Assembly: GCA_019187365.1 (NCBI GenBank)
Contig: JABARE010000016.1
Span: 62,001-126,000, forward strand
Length of the DNA stretch: 64,000 nucleotides
DNA from: Saprospiraceae bacterium
GTDB taxonomy: Bacteria; Bacteroidota; Bacteroidia; Chitinophagales; Saprospiraceae
Direction of reading: 5' to 3'
Part shown: positions 1 to 7,813 of the stretch, one piece after another
Layout: every line of letters starts with the position of its first letter
Numbering within the stretch: position 1 is the first letter of the stretch
Program-made: the position numbers and the translations under genes
The notes under the pieces: model-generated
What the model was told of the DNA's origin: nothing
What the model saw: the letters and a program-made list of their open reading frames with translations, nothing else
The model's database searches: none

Positions 1-512
1 TGTCAGTGGCCAAAAGTCAGATTGAGCTCACACGGCAGCAGATCCGTGCATATAGAGAACAGATCGAATTGCAGAATCGGGGCATTCGTGGCGAACGAGC
101 GGTAGTCGAAAGCCGGCGCGATGCTGCAGATGACTGGATGCTCAAAACGGTGATCCGGAATCCTGTTGCCGGCACCGTTTTGACCAATTATGCACACAGG
201 GGAGAATGGGTGATGCCTGGCAAAGCGCTCTATAAAATTGCCGATCTCAGTCAAATGGTACTGCGGGCATACATCGATGGCAGTTCGTTGGTGAAAGTTC
301 GCCTGGGGCAGGAAGTAAAGATCCAGGTTCGTTATGGTGACGCAGTGCGCGATTACCTCGGCATCCTTAGCTGGATATCCGACGAAGCAGAGTTTACCCC
401 AAAGACCATTCAGACTGCTGACGAAAGAGCTAATTTGGTCTATGCAGTAAAAGTTCGCGTGGTCAACGATGGATATTTGAAACTTGGTATGTATGGTGAG
501 CTGCACTTCTGA
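1..512 (+). CDS. HlyD-family efflux adaptor, C-terminal part (5' truncated by window edge)
   Basis: About 168 residues of the C-terminal half of a periplasmic membrane-fusion protein. The start of the visible part is helical and coiled-coil-like (an SQIELTRQQIRAYREQ stretch). It is followed by a lipoyl/barrel-sandwich half with the IRNPVAGTVL motif and then a beta-barrel domain ending in KLGMYGELHF, which is the usual order in HlyD/YbhG/YhiI proteins. The true start lies outside the window, so an apparent GTG at position 6 should not be taken as the start. It ends 3 bp before the first of two ABC ATPases and two ABC-2 permeases. The cluster therefore resembles the ybhGFSR type of multidrug exporter, with this protein bridging the inner-membrane transporter to an outer-membrane channel. 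The substrate cannot be told from sequence. Confidence 0.9.
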   Translation, partial: SVAKSQIELTRQQIRAYREQIELQNRGIRGERAVVESRRDAADDWMLKTVIRNPVAGTVLTNYAHRGEWVMPGKALYKIADLSQMVLRAYIDGSSLVKVRLGQEVKIQVRYGDAVRDYLGILSWISDEAEFTPKTIQTADERANLVYAVKVRVVNDGYLKLGMYGELHF

Positions 513-515
513 TCA

Positions 516-1436
516 ATGGATTCCATCATTGCCCGAACGTTGTCTAAAACTTACCGCTCCGGAAAGAGTGAAACCCATGCATTAAGAGGAATAGATCTGG
601 ATATTCCTGCAGGAGAACTTTTCGGACTGGTCGGCCCGGACGGTGCTGGAAAAACGACCTTGATCAGGATATTGGTGAGCCTCATCCTTCCAGACCAGGG
701 CACCGCCTCGGTGGGAGGGATGGACGTGGTACGAGATTATGGTTTGTTGCGGCGCCGGATCGGTTACGTTCCGGGTCGGTTTTCCCTCTACCAGGACCTG
801 ACGGTGCAGGAGAACCTTCATTTTTTTGCCTCCGTTTTTGGCGTCAATGCAGACGAACAATATGGATCAGTGCGCGAGATCTACAAATACCTCGAACCAT
901 TCCGGAACAGGAAGGCGGGACAGTTGTCCGGTGGAATGAAACAGAAACTGGCTCTGAGTTGTGCACTCATCCACCATCCTTCGGTGCTTTTTCTCGATGA
1001 ACCGACTACCGGCGTCGACGCGGTTTCGCGGAAGGAATTCTGGATCCTGCTCTCGCAATTGCGGAGCCAGGGGATGACGATCTTCGTTTCTACTCCCTAC
1101 ATGGACGAAGCCGCCCGTTGTGATCGCGTTGGCCTCATTCAGGAGGGGAAGATGCTGCGCATCGATACTCCCTCAGCCATCGTACGGGAATTTCCTCTGA
1201 CGCTCTACGCGCTCAGTACCGACCGCATGTCACGTGTAAAGGCCGACCTGTCCGGATGTGCTGAGGTGCGTTCGGCTTTTGCATTTGGTACAAACTACCA
1301 CCTTACATTTTATACGGAGGAAGGGCCACGAACGTGCGTTCACTTGTTGCAGCAAAAGGGTCATTCCAGCATCCGCTTGGAAGTGATACAACCCGGAATA
1401 GAAGATTGTTTTATGTATTTTATGAAGGAGGCATGA
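516..1436 (+). CDS. ABC transporter ATP-binding protein (first of pair)
   Basis: A 306-residue ATPase of the ABC-2/DRA drug-export class. Walker A (GPDGAGKTT) is near residue 40, the signature LSGGMKQKL near 137, and Walker B (VLFLDEPTTGVD) follows. After the nucleotide-binding domain there is an extension of about 90 residues, as in other export ATPases of this group. The ATG lies 3 bp after the adaptor stop. The stop overlaps the next ATPase start in an ATGA arrangement, so the genes are very probably co-translated. It should energise the two permeases downstream together with its paralogue. Confidence 0.93.
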   Translation: MDSIIARTLSKTYRSGKSETHALRGIDLDIPAGELFGLVGPDGAGKTTLIRILVSLILPDQGTASVGGMDVVRDYGLLRRRIGYVPGRFSLYQDLTVQENLHFFASVFGVNADEQYGSVREIYKYLEPFRNRKAGQLSGGMKQKLALSCALIHHPSVLFLDEPTTGVDAVSRKEFWILLSQLRSQGMTIFVSTPYMDEAARCDRVGLIQEGKMLRIDTPSAIVREFPLTLYALSTDRMSRVKADLSGCAEVRSAFAFGTNYHLTFYTEEGPRTCVHLLQQKGHSSIRLEVIQPGIEDCFMYFMKEA

Positions 1437-2170
1437 AAGGAAATCCGGTAATAAGGGCGAATGATTTGACCAGGCGGTTTGGCAACTTCGTAGCGGTTGA
1501 CCGGATCAGTTTTGAGGTACATCCAGGCGAGTTATTCGGTTTTTTAGGGGCCAATGGAGCTGGAAAAACTACGGCCATGCGCATGTTGTCGGGACTCATC
1601 CGCCCAACATCCGGTACGGCCATTGTATTGGGTTACGATGTTTACCGGCAAAGTGAGGCCATCAAACGATCCATTGGATACATGAGTCAGCGTTTTTCAC
1701 TGTATGAAGACCTGACCATCATGGAAAATATCCGCTTCTATGGAGGGATCTATGGATTGAATGCACATCTGTTGTCCCAAAGAGCGGATGAAATGCTCAC
1801 ACAGCTCGATCTGAAGCATCAACGCGACCAGCTCGTGCGTTCGCTACCCACCGGATGGAGACAAAAACTCGCTTTTGCCGTTGCAATCCTTCACCGTCCC
1901 AGGCTCGTTTTCCTCGACGAACCAACAGGAGGAGTTGATCCGATCGTTCGCAGGGAATTCTGGGAGTGGATACTGGACTACGTTGCACAAGGCAATACGG
2001 TTTTTGCCACAACGCATTATATGGATGAAGCCGAGTATTGTTCACGGCTCTCGGTCATGGTCAATGGCCGCATTGCTGCCATCGGAAGTCCGCTCGAGTT
2101 GCGCGGACATTTCGGCGTCCATGATATGGAGGAATTGTTTTTGAACCTTGCTGCCTCAACCGGAACCTGA
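1433..2170 (+). CDS. ABC transporter ATP-binding protein (second of pair)
   Basis: A 245-residue ATPase. The start is the ATG at 1433, which overlaps the previous stop by 4 bp; the reading frame is open further upstream, but that would run into the previous gene. Walker A is GANGAGKTTAMR and Walker B is LVFLDEPTGGVD. The signature motif is degenerate (LPTGWRQKL instead of LSGGQ), a pattern often seen in one partner of YbhF-type ATPase pairs. It would form a heterodimer with the neighbouring ATPase. The product lacks the C-terminal extension of its partner. Confidence 0.93.
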   Translation: MKGNPVIRANDLTRRFGNFVAVDRISFEVHPGELFGFLGANGAGKTTAMRMLSGLIRPTSGTAIVLGYDVYRQSEAIKRSIGYMSQRFSLYEDLTIMENIRFYGGIYGLNAHLLSQRADEMLTQLDLKHQRDQLVRSLPTGWRQKLAFAVAILHRPRLVFLDEPTGGVDPIVRREFWEWILDYVAQGNTVFATTHYMDEAEYCSRLSVMVNGRIAAIGSPLELRGHFGVHDMEELFLNLAASTGT

Positions 2171-2171
2171 A

Positions 2172-3299
2172 ATGCCTACCAAACTCGCACGTGTCGCTTT
2201 TGGAGCTTTCATTCAAAAAGAATGGAAGCACATTTTCAGAGACCGCAAAACCATTCTGATCTTGTTTGGAATGCCACTGGTGCAAATACTGATTTTCGGA
2301 TTCGCACTCAGCAATGAAGTGAAGCATGCGCGGATAGCCGTTTTCGACCAGTCGAATGATTCCTTTTCCAGAGAACTCGTTAAGAGGCTCGATGCAAGCC
2401 GGCATTTTGATGTCGTCTCCCGATTGGATCATCCCACCGCAGTACAGGATGCATTTAAAGCAGGGAATATTCGCCTTGTTGTAGTGATTCCGGCGGGGTT
2501 TGAAAATGCGCTGCGCGCTTTCCACCAGGCACCCCTGCAACTCCTTGCTGACGGGTCGGATCCCAACCTGGGTACGACCGTCGTGCATTATGCTTCAGCC
2601 ATTGTCGGCGCAAGTCAGGAGGAACTTCTCGAGCATCATTCCCTGCCCTACGGATTTGAAACTGAACTCAGGATGATGTTCAATCCACAACTCGAAGCAG
2701 CTTACAATTTTGTTCCCGGCGTTATGGCGATGATCCTTTTGCTCATCTGCGCCATGATGACTTCAGTAGCCATCGTCCGGGAAAAGGAGCATGGCAACAT
2801 GGAAGTATTGCTCGTTTCTCCTGTGAAGCCATTGTGGATTATTCTGGCAAAGACGATTCCCTACCTGGTACTGTCTACTGCAAATATTTGTTCGATTTTA
2901 CTACTGAGTTATTTCGTACTGGATGTTCCCGTAAAGGGTAGCGTTCCGCTGTTGATTGGAGGCAGTCTGATCTTTACCGTGACGGCTCTTTCGCTGGGAA
3001 TGTTTGTCTCCTCAATCGCACATACCCAAACAGTTGCAATGTTCGGAACCCTCGTCGGGTTGTTTCTTCCCTCACTTATGTTCAGCGACTTTATGTTCCC
3101 GGTTGACAATATGCCGGAACCGCTGCGCATACTGTCGTACGCACTTCCGTCGCGTTGGTACTTCTACATCGTCAAATCAGTCATGATCAAAGGGTTGGGA
3201 CTGGAAGGCATCTGGAAGGAGCTGCTCATCCTTTCGGGGATGACCCTGGTCCTGCTTTTTGTCAGCATTCGCAAATTTGACAACCGGCTGGCGTTATGA
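2172..3299 (+). CDS. ABC-2 type transporter permease (first of pair)
   Basis: A 375-residue inner-membrane permease. The ATG at 2172, one base after the previous stop, is preferred over an in-frame TTG at 2148 inside the previous gene. It has an N-terminal membrane segment (LILFGMPLVQILIFGFAL), a periplasmic loop of about 150 residues, and a cluster of five C-terminal membrane segments, the ABC2_membrane_3 layout. The cytoplasmic VREKEHGNMEVLLVSPV motif is characteristic of YhhJ/YbhS/YbhR permeases. It pairs with the next gene, with which it overlaps by 4 bp. Confidence 0.93.
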   Translation: MPTKLARVAFGAFIQKEWKHIFRDRKTILILFGMPLVQILIFGFALSNEVKHARIAVFDQSNDSFSRELVKRLDASRHFDVVSRLDHPTAVQDAFKAGNIRLVVVIPAGFENALRAFHQAPLQLLADGSDPNLGTTVVHYASAIVGASQEELLEHHSLPYGFETELRMMFNPQLEAAYNFVPGVMAMILLLICAMMTSVAIVREKEHGNMEVLLVSPVKPLWIILAKTIPYLVLSTANICSILLLSYFVLDVPVKGSVPLLIGGSLIFTVTALSLGMFVSSIAHTQTVAMFGTLVGLFLPSLMFSDFMFPVDNMPEPLRILSYALPSRWYFYIVKSVMIKGLGLEGIWKELLILSGMTLVLLFVSIRKFDNRLAL

Positions 3300-4420
3300 A
3301 GGTGCGCGTTATCATGGCGATGATCCGCAAGGAGTTTGCCCAGTTTTTCAGGGACCCTGCTAACATTCGTATGCTCATTGTTATGCCGGTAGTGCAACTG
3401 CTCCTGCTTCCATTGGCTGCTGATTATGAGGTAAAGAGTGTTCGTGTATGCATCGTCGATTCTGACCACTCTCCACTATCACACGAATTGACTGCCAAGA
3501 TTGCCGCCAACCCACATATGCATGTTGGTTGCAAGGCAGAAAGTTTTGAACAGGCTTTGGAGGGCATGGAACGCGACGAAATCGACATCGCCTTGTTGAT
3601 CCCGGCACACTTCGAAAGGGACCTGGTGAGAAACCAGAACCCGGTATTGTCTGCAAGCGTACACGCCGTAAACGGTCAAAGAGCAAGTGTAGGAAGCCAG
3701 TACCTCTTGCAGATTCTGGCAGACTTCAACAATAAAGTCCGGATGAATTGGCTACAACTTCCGAAATTCAATCCCGTTCCACTGGTCGACATTACGCATA
3801 CCTACCTCTATAACCCGCGTATGGATTATCCATCCTACATGGTGCCAGGAATATTGGTCATTCTGCTGACCATGGTTGGATTTTCATTGGCTTCGATGAA
3901 CCTCGTCCGCGAAAAGGAAATCGGAACCATTGAACAGATCAACGTATCGCCCGTGCGAAAAAGCGAATTCATTTTGGGAAAGCTGATCCCGTTCTGGATA
4001 CTTGGGCTCGTTGTACTTACACTTGGCTTGGGCATCGCGGCGGTTTTTTACGGGATCTATCCACGTGGATCGGTCGGAACCATCTATGCTTTCGCCTCAC
4101 TGTATCTTTTGGCCATACTTGGGCTGGCATTGCTGTTATCTGCTTTTGCACAGACGCAGCAACAGGTTATGCTGGTTTCCTATTTTGTGATGATGATCTT
4201 CATTTTGCTGAGCGGTCTCTACACATCCGTAGAAAGCATGCCCCCCTGGGCACAAATGACAACCCACCTCAATCCTGTGGCACATTTTATCGTGGTGATC
4301 AGGATGGTCGTATTAAAAGGCTCCACGTTGTCCGACATTCTTCCACATGTTGGCGCGATGGCAGCGATGGCGGGTATACTGCTGCCACTGGCAATCTGGA
4401 GTTACAGAAAGCACTTCTAG
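3296..4420 (+). CDS. ABC-2 type transporter permease (second of pair)
   Basis: A 374-residue paralogue of the preceding permease with the same layout: one N-terminal membrane segment, a large periplasmic loop, then five membrane segments. Its coupling motif is VREKEIGTIEQINVSPV. The ATG overlaps the previous stop (ATGA). It is the last gene of the efflux cluster; the next gene, on the opposite strand, ends only 17 bp away, and no hairpin terminator fits in that gap. The product should form the membrane channel with its partner. Confidence 0.93.
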   Translation: MKVRVIMAMIRKEFAQFFRDPANIRMLIVMPVVQLLLLPLAADYEVKSVRVCIVDSDHSPLSHELTAKIAANPHMHVGCKAESFEQALEGMERDEIDIALLIPAHFERDLVRNQNPVLSASVHAVNGQRASVGSQYLLQILADFNNKVRMNWLQLPKFNPVPLVDITHTYLYNPRMDYPSYMVPGILVILLTMVGFSLASMNLVREKEIGTIEQINVSPVRKSEFILGKLIPFWILGLVVLTLGLGIAAVFYGIYPRGSVGTIYAFASLYLLAILGLALLLSAFAQTQQQVMLVSYFVMMIFILLSGLYTSVESMPPWAQMTTHLNPVAHFIVVIRMVVLKGSTLSDILPHVGAMAAMAGILLPLAIWSYRKHF

Positions 4421-4437
4421 CAACCCACAATCCACCA

Positions 4438-5190
4438 CTACTCCTTCTCCATTTCGAAGGCATTGATGATGGCCTCAGCCTGGTAAGGCCAGGAGGCAAT
4501 GAGTTTGTCGTCGATGTCTTCAAACAAAGTCATCCATTTTCGCAATTCCTTGCGGGGTGCGTTGGCGATCTGCTCAAACGTACGGTAACCGCTTTCGCGC
4601 AGCGTAGTGCACACCCGTTCGTCCATGCCCTTGATCAGGTGAATGGGATCCGACGGCAGACCCTGTGTATACTGTTCCATTTTTTCGTCCCCGATGATCT
4701 TGCTGATGATGGCGAGGTGCTGGTCAAGAACAGACTTCAGGTCGGCGACGATTTTCGATTCAGGTGATGGGGTCACAGGCCGCTGATTCAATTGCCCCTC
4801 GAGATCTGTCACTCGAAGTCGTAACCGCTCAAGTTCAGCATCTTTTGAATGCTCCTTCAGGGATTCGCGAACATGTGCGGTATCGTTGACATCCCGTTCC
4901 TCAGTTTCCCGCTTGAGCTGAACATGCCGCTCTTCAAGCAAGGCATAACGGGACTTCCAGTCTTCGTATGCCGCGCGATAGGTCTTTTCCTGCGATTGAG
5001 ATTGCTCCAGCCGCTGGCTGAGGTCGAAATTCTCCTTGCGCAATTGGTCGTATTGCGATTTCAATGCATCGCGTTCTCGCTCCTGTTGTTGCCACCTTTG
5101 CAATAGCCGGCTGCGTCGCCAGGCACAATAGCCCAGCCCGGCAGCGAGCAACACCCCCAAGCCAACCAGCAAAACAAACTCTGTGTTCAT
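4438..5190 (-). CDS. Membrane-anchored coiled-coil protein with C-terminal helix-hairpin-helix region
   Basis: About 250 residues of unknown function. One N-terminal membrane segment (residues about 4-22) is followed by a long charged, Gln/Glu/Arg-rich coiled coil (about 25-130), a linker, and a C-terminal region (about 180-245; HLIKGMDERVCTTLRESG then FEQIA) that looks like the helix-hairpin-helix found at the end of many Bacteroidota proteins. The start is set at the ATG at 5190, with AGAGGA 14 nt upstream. An in-frame TTG at 5202 would add four residues. The gene ends 17 bp from the convergent ABC permease. The product should sit in the inner membrane with its coiled coil in the cytoplasm; the role of the HhH region is not known. 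Confidence 0.75.
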   Translation of the reverse strand: MNTEFVLLVGLGVLLAAGLGYCAWRRSRLLQRWQQQERERDALKSQYDQLRKENFDLSQRLEQSQSQEKTYRAAYEDWKSRYALLEERHVQLKRETEERDVNDTAHVRESLKEHSKDAELERLRLRVTDLEGQLNQRPVTPSPESKIVADLKSVLDQHLAIISKIIGDEKMEQYTQGLPSDPIHLIKGMDERVCTTLRESGYRTFEQIANAPRKELRKWMTLFEDIDDKLIASWPYQAEAIINAFEMEKE

Positions 5191-5250
5191 AACATGATAC
5201 AATTTCCTCTGGATGCATCCGGACGCAGCCGCGCCACGTTCAGACAGTGG

Positions 5251-5649
5251 TTATCTGGGGGGGTATTCTTTATTGTAAGCGTAACGAAGAACATCAAACG
5301 AGGTCACGATCCCGATGAGCTTGCGGCCATCGAGGACTGGAAGAGCGTGAAACAGATGCTCCATGAAGACCTCAGCCGCAGTACCCACTTTGTCGCTGGC
5401 TTCCAGGGTTGCAAGCTGACGCGTCATCACATTGGCCACTTTAGTCGTTAGGTAATCTTTGTGGTCGACGTTGAGTTTGAATAGGTCGTACGTCGTCAGG
5501 ATTCCTACCAGGTGAAAATCTTTATCCACAACGGGAACGTGGTGAATTCGGTGATTTATCAGGAGTTCTTTGACTTTTTGCAGAGAATCTTCGGGCTGGA
5601 CCGTCTGAAGATCGCGGATCATGATCGTGGATACCTGTTCGTTCATCAT
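5251..5649 (-). CDS. CBS-domain pair protein
   Basis: A 132-residue protein made almost entirely of two CBS domains (about residues 5-60 and 70-128), with MIRDLQTVQPEDSL and VMTRQLATLEASD opening the two units. Such stand-alone Bateman modules bind adenine nucleotides and act as energy or ligand sensors. No enzyme domain is attached. Two consecutive ATGs are present at 5649 and 5646, and either could be used. It is separated by about 60 bp from the coiled-coil gene downstream and by about 120 bp from urocanate hydratase upstream, so it may have its own promoter (GAAAGATA on the plus strand, i.e. TATCTTTC, about 25 bp upstream, is close to the Bacteroidota -7 element). Confidence 0.88.
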   Translation of the reverse strand: MMNEQVSTIMIRDLQTVQPEDSLQKVKELLINHRIHHVPVVDKDFHLVGILTTYDLFKLNVDHKDYLTTKVANVMTRQLATLEASDKVGTAAEVFMEHLFHALPVLDGRKLIGIVTSFDVLRYAYNKEYPPR

Positions 5650-5770
5650 AAGTTTAAAGTTGTAATTATCGGGTTGAAAGATATTACAGTTTTGTCGATC
5701 GCAGGGAGTCCACTCCCGAAATTGTTGATAAATGCCCTTTTGAACCCGCTAAATGGGGGCTCACCCTGGA

Positions 5771-7810
5771 TTAAAGGCCTAGGGCTTTTCGCGCCAGATT
5801 GCTCTCCGCTTCTCCGACCAGATTGGGCAGGGTGACCCGAAGCCTGGGGTCTTCCTGCATGGCCTTCCGTATGGTTTCCAGAGCACCCGGGTTCCTGGCC
5901 CAGGCCCGCCTGGTGACCCCGTTGTTTACATCCCAGCGGAGCATGTTCTCAATGTCCTTTGCCGAGCGAGCCGATCCGTCAATGTACATGCCAAACCCTC
6001 CATTGATTGCTTCACCCCAACCGACGCCACCCCCGTTGTGGAGCGACACCCAACTCGCTCCGCGGAAACTGTCGCCTATGACGTTGTGTACTGCCATGTC
6101 GGCAGTAAACCGGGAGCCATCGTAAATATTGGCAGTTTCCCGGTAAGGGGAATCTGTGCCGGAAACGTCGTGATGGTCTCTGCCCAATACGATCCCGGCA
6201 GACAACTCACCCTTTGCAATGGCCTCGTTGAAAGCGAGGGCAATGGCAATGCGGCAGTTTGCATCGGCGTAAAGTATCCGGGAGTGACTTCCCACGATTG
6301 GTATCTTGATGCCTGCCTCATGGATCCAGTGAAGGTTATCGGAATATTGCGCCCGGGTGTTCCCTCCGGAAAGAGCCATCAGCGATTCAATCGTCCCGGC
6401 AGCAATGCGGTCCGTCTTCTCCAGGTCTTCTTTCCTTCCCGAGAGGCAAACCCAACGGAACGGACCGAAGCCATAATCAAAACACAGCGGACCCATGATG
6501 TCTTCCACATAAGAAGGGTAGCGGTAACGCGTTTTGGAGTGATCCGCCCAGATATCGGCACCAGCCCTCCCGGCTTCTACGAGAAAGGCGTTGCCATAAT
6601 CCCAGAAGTACATCCCTTTTGACGCCAAAATGTTGATGGCCTTCACCTGTCGCCGCAGCGAATCCTGAACCGCCAGCATAAAGGCTTTCCGGTCGCGTGC
6701 CAACAGATCCCTTGCCTGTTCAAACGTCATGCCGGCAGGACAATAACCCAGGTCATCGATGTTGTGCAGCGAAGTCTGATCCGAGCCGAGGTCAATTGCC
6801 ACTGCATGGCTGGCGGCGTATTCCCAGACATCGACCACGTTGCCTGCATACACCAGAGTCAGCCCTTCCGTCCCGCTTCGCTGGTGATCCTGTGCCCTTT
6901 TAAAGAGAGCATCCGGATCCGTATAAATGTTTTTCTCCAGAATATAGCCGTCAACCACGCGCTGCCGGACTGCGTCCGGGTCCACTTCGGCAATCACGCA
7001 GGTCGCCCCGGTAATTACCGCTGCAAGCGATTGAGCACCAGACATTCCCCCAAGACCGGAAGTGATGAACAATTGACCGCGTAGTTTGTCTATTCCGGGT
7101 TTCAGCTTTCTTCCGGCATTGAGCAGGGTGAGTGTCGTGCCGTGAACGATGCCCTGAGGTCCAATGTACATAAATGACCCTGCCGTCATTTGGCCGTATT
7201 GGCTAACGCCCAGGGCGTTGAAACGATTCCAGTCCTCTTTGCTGCTGTAATTTGGTACGGTCATCCCATTGGTGATGACCACCCGTGGGGCATCCACAGG
7301 TGCAGGAAACAACCCGAGCGGATGACCGGAATACAGAACCAGGGTCTGCTCATCCGTCATTTCAGCCAACAATTGCATACAGAGCAGGTATTGAGCCCAG
7401 TTTTGGAACACCGAACCGTTTCCACCATACGTGATGAGCTCATGAGGATACTTGGCTACCTTGGGGTCGAGGTTGTTCTGAATCATTAGCATGATGGCCG
7501 CTGCTGTTTTTGAACGGGCAGAATACGCCGAAAGAGCTCGCGCATGCATCGGATAGTTGGGCCTGAATCGGTACATGTAAATCCTTCCTCGGTCCAGCAA
7601 TTCCGATGCGAATTCCGGAATCAGTTTTTCATGCCATTCTGTGGGGAAATAACGCAGGGCATTGCAAAGTGCAAGCAGTTTTTCATCCGCACTCAGCACA
7701 CCCTCGATGTTTCGCTTCGGAGCGTGGGGTACGGTTGAGTCCAGGCCTGGGTGCGGTGGCAATTCTTTGGGAATGCCGGCCTGTATGCTTTGGTCAAATT
7801 GTGCGTTCAT
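5771..7810 (-). CDS. hutU: Urocanate hydratase
   Basis: A 679-residue enzyme of histidine degradation that hydrates urocanate to imidazolone propionate using tightly bound NAD+. Recognisable conserved blocks are YGGNGSVFQNWAQYLL, YSGHPLGLFP, the Gly-rich TSGLGGMSGAQ, RDHHDVSGTDSPYRET and HNGGGVGWGEAINGG. The length fits the longer family form (about 670 residues) rather than the 555-residue B. subtilis type. It starts 3 bp after the stop of the beta-mannosidase gene, so the two are probably co-transcribed. No hutH, hutI or hutG lies within the window, so the rest of the pathway must be elsewhere. Confidence 0.95.
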   Translation of the reverse strand: MNAQFDQSIQAGIPKELPPHPGLDSTVPHAPKRNIEGVLSADEKLLALCNALRYFPTEWHEKLIPEFASELLDRGRIYMYRFRPNYPMHARALSAYSARSKTAAAIMLMIQNNLDPKVAKYPHELITYGGNGSVFQNWAQYLLCMQLLAEMTDEQTLVLYSGHPLGLFPAPVDAPRVVITNGMTVPNYSSKEDWNRFNALGVSQYGQMTAGSFMYIGPQGIVHGTTLTLLNAGRKLKPGIDKLRGQLFITSGLGGMSGAQSLAAVITGATCVIAEVDPDAVRQRVVDGYILEKNIYTDPDALFKRAQDHQRSGTEGLTLVYAGNVVDVWEYAASHAVAIDLGSDQTSLHNIDDLGYCPAGMTFEQARDLLARDRKAFMLAVQDSLRRQVKAINILASKGMYFWDYGNAFLVEAGRAGADIWADHSKTRYRYPSYVEDIMGPLCFDYGFGPFRWVCLSGRKEDLEKTDRIAAGTIESLMALSGGNTRAQYSDNLHWIHEAGIKIPIVGSHSRILYADANCRIAIALAFNEAIAKGELSAGIVLGRDHHDVSGTDSPYRETANIYDGSRFTADMAVHNVIGDSFRGASWVSLHNGGGVGWGEAINGGFGMYIDGSARSAKDIENMLRWDVNNGVTRRAWARNPGALETIRKAMQEDPRLRVTLPNLVGEAESNLARKALGL

Positions 7811-7813
7811 CAG

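Noticed and set aside
2061..2588. 175-codon minus-strand frame in the ABC cluster
   Set aside because: Antisense shadow of the second ATPase and first permease; no motifs.
5704..5717. Short inverted repeat GGGAGT-CC-ACTCCC between hutU and the CBS gene
   Set aside because: No T run on either strand and a 2-nt loop; not supported as a terminator or operator.
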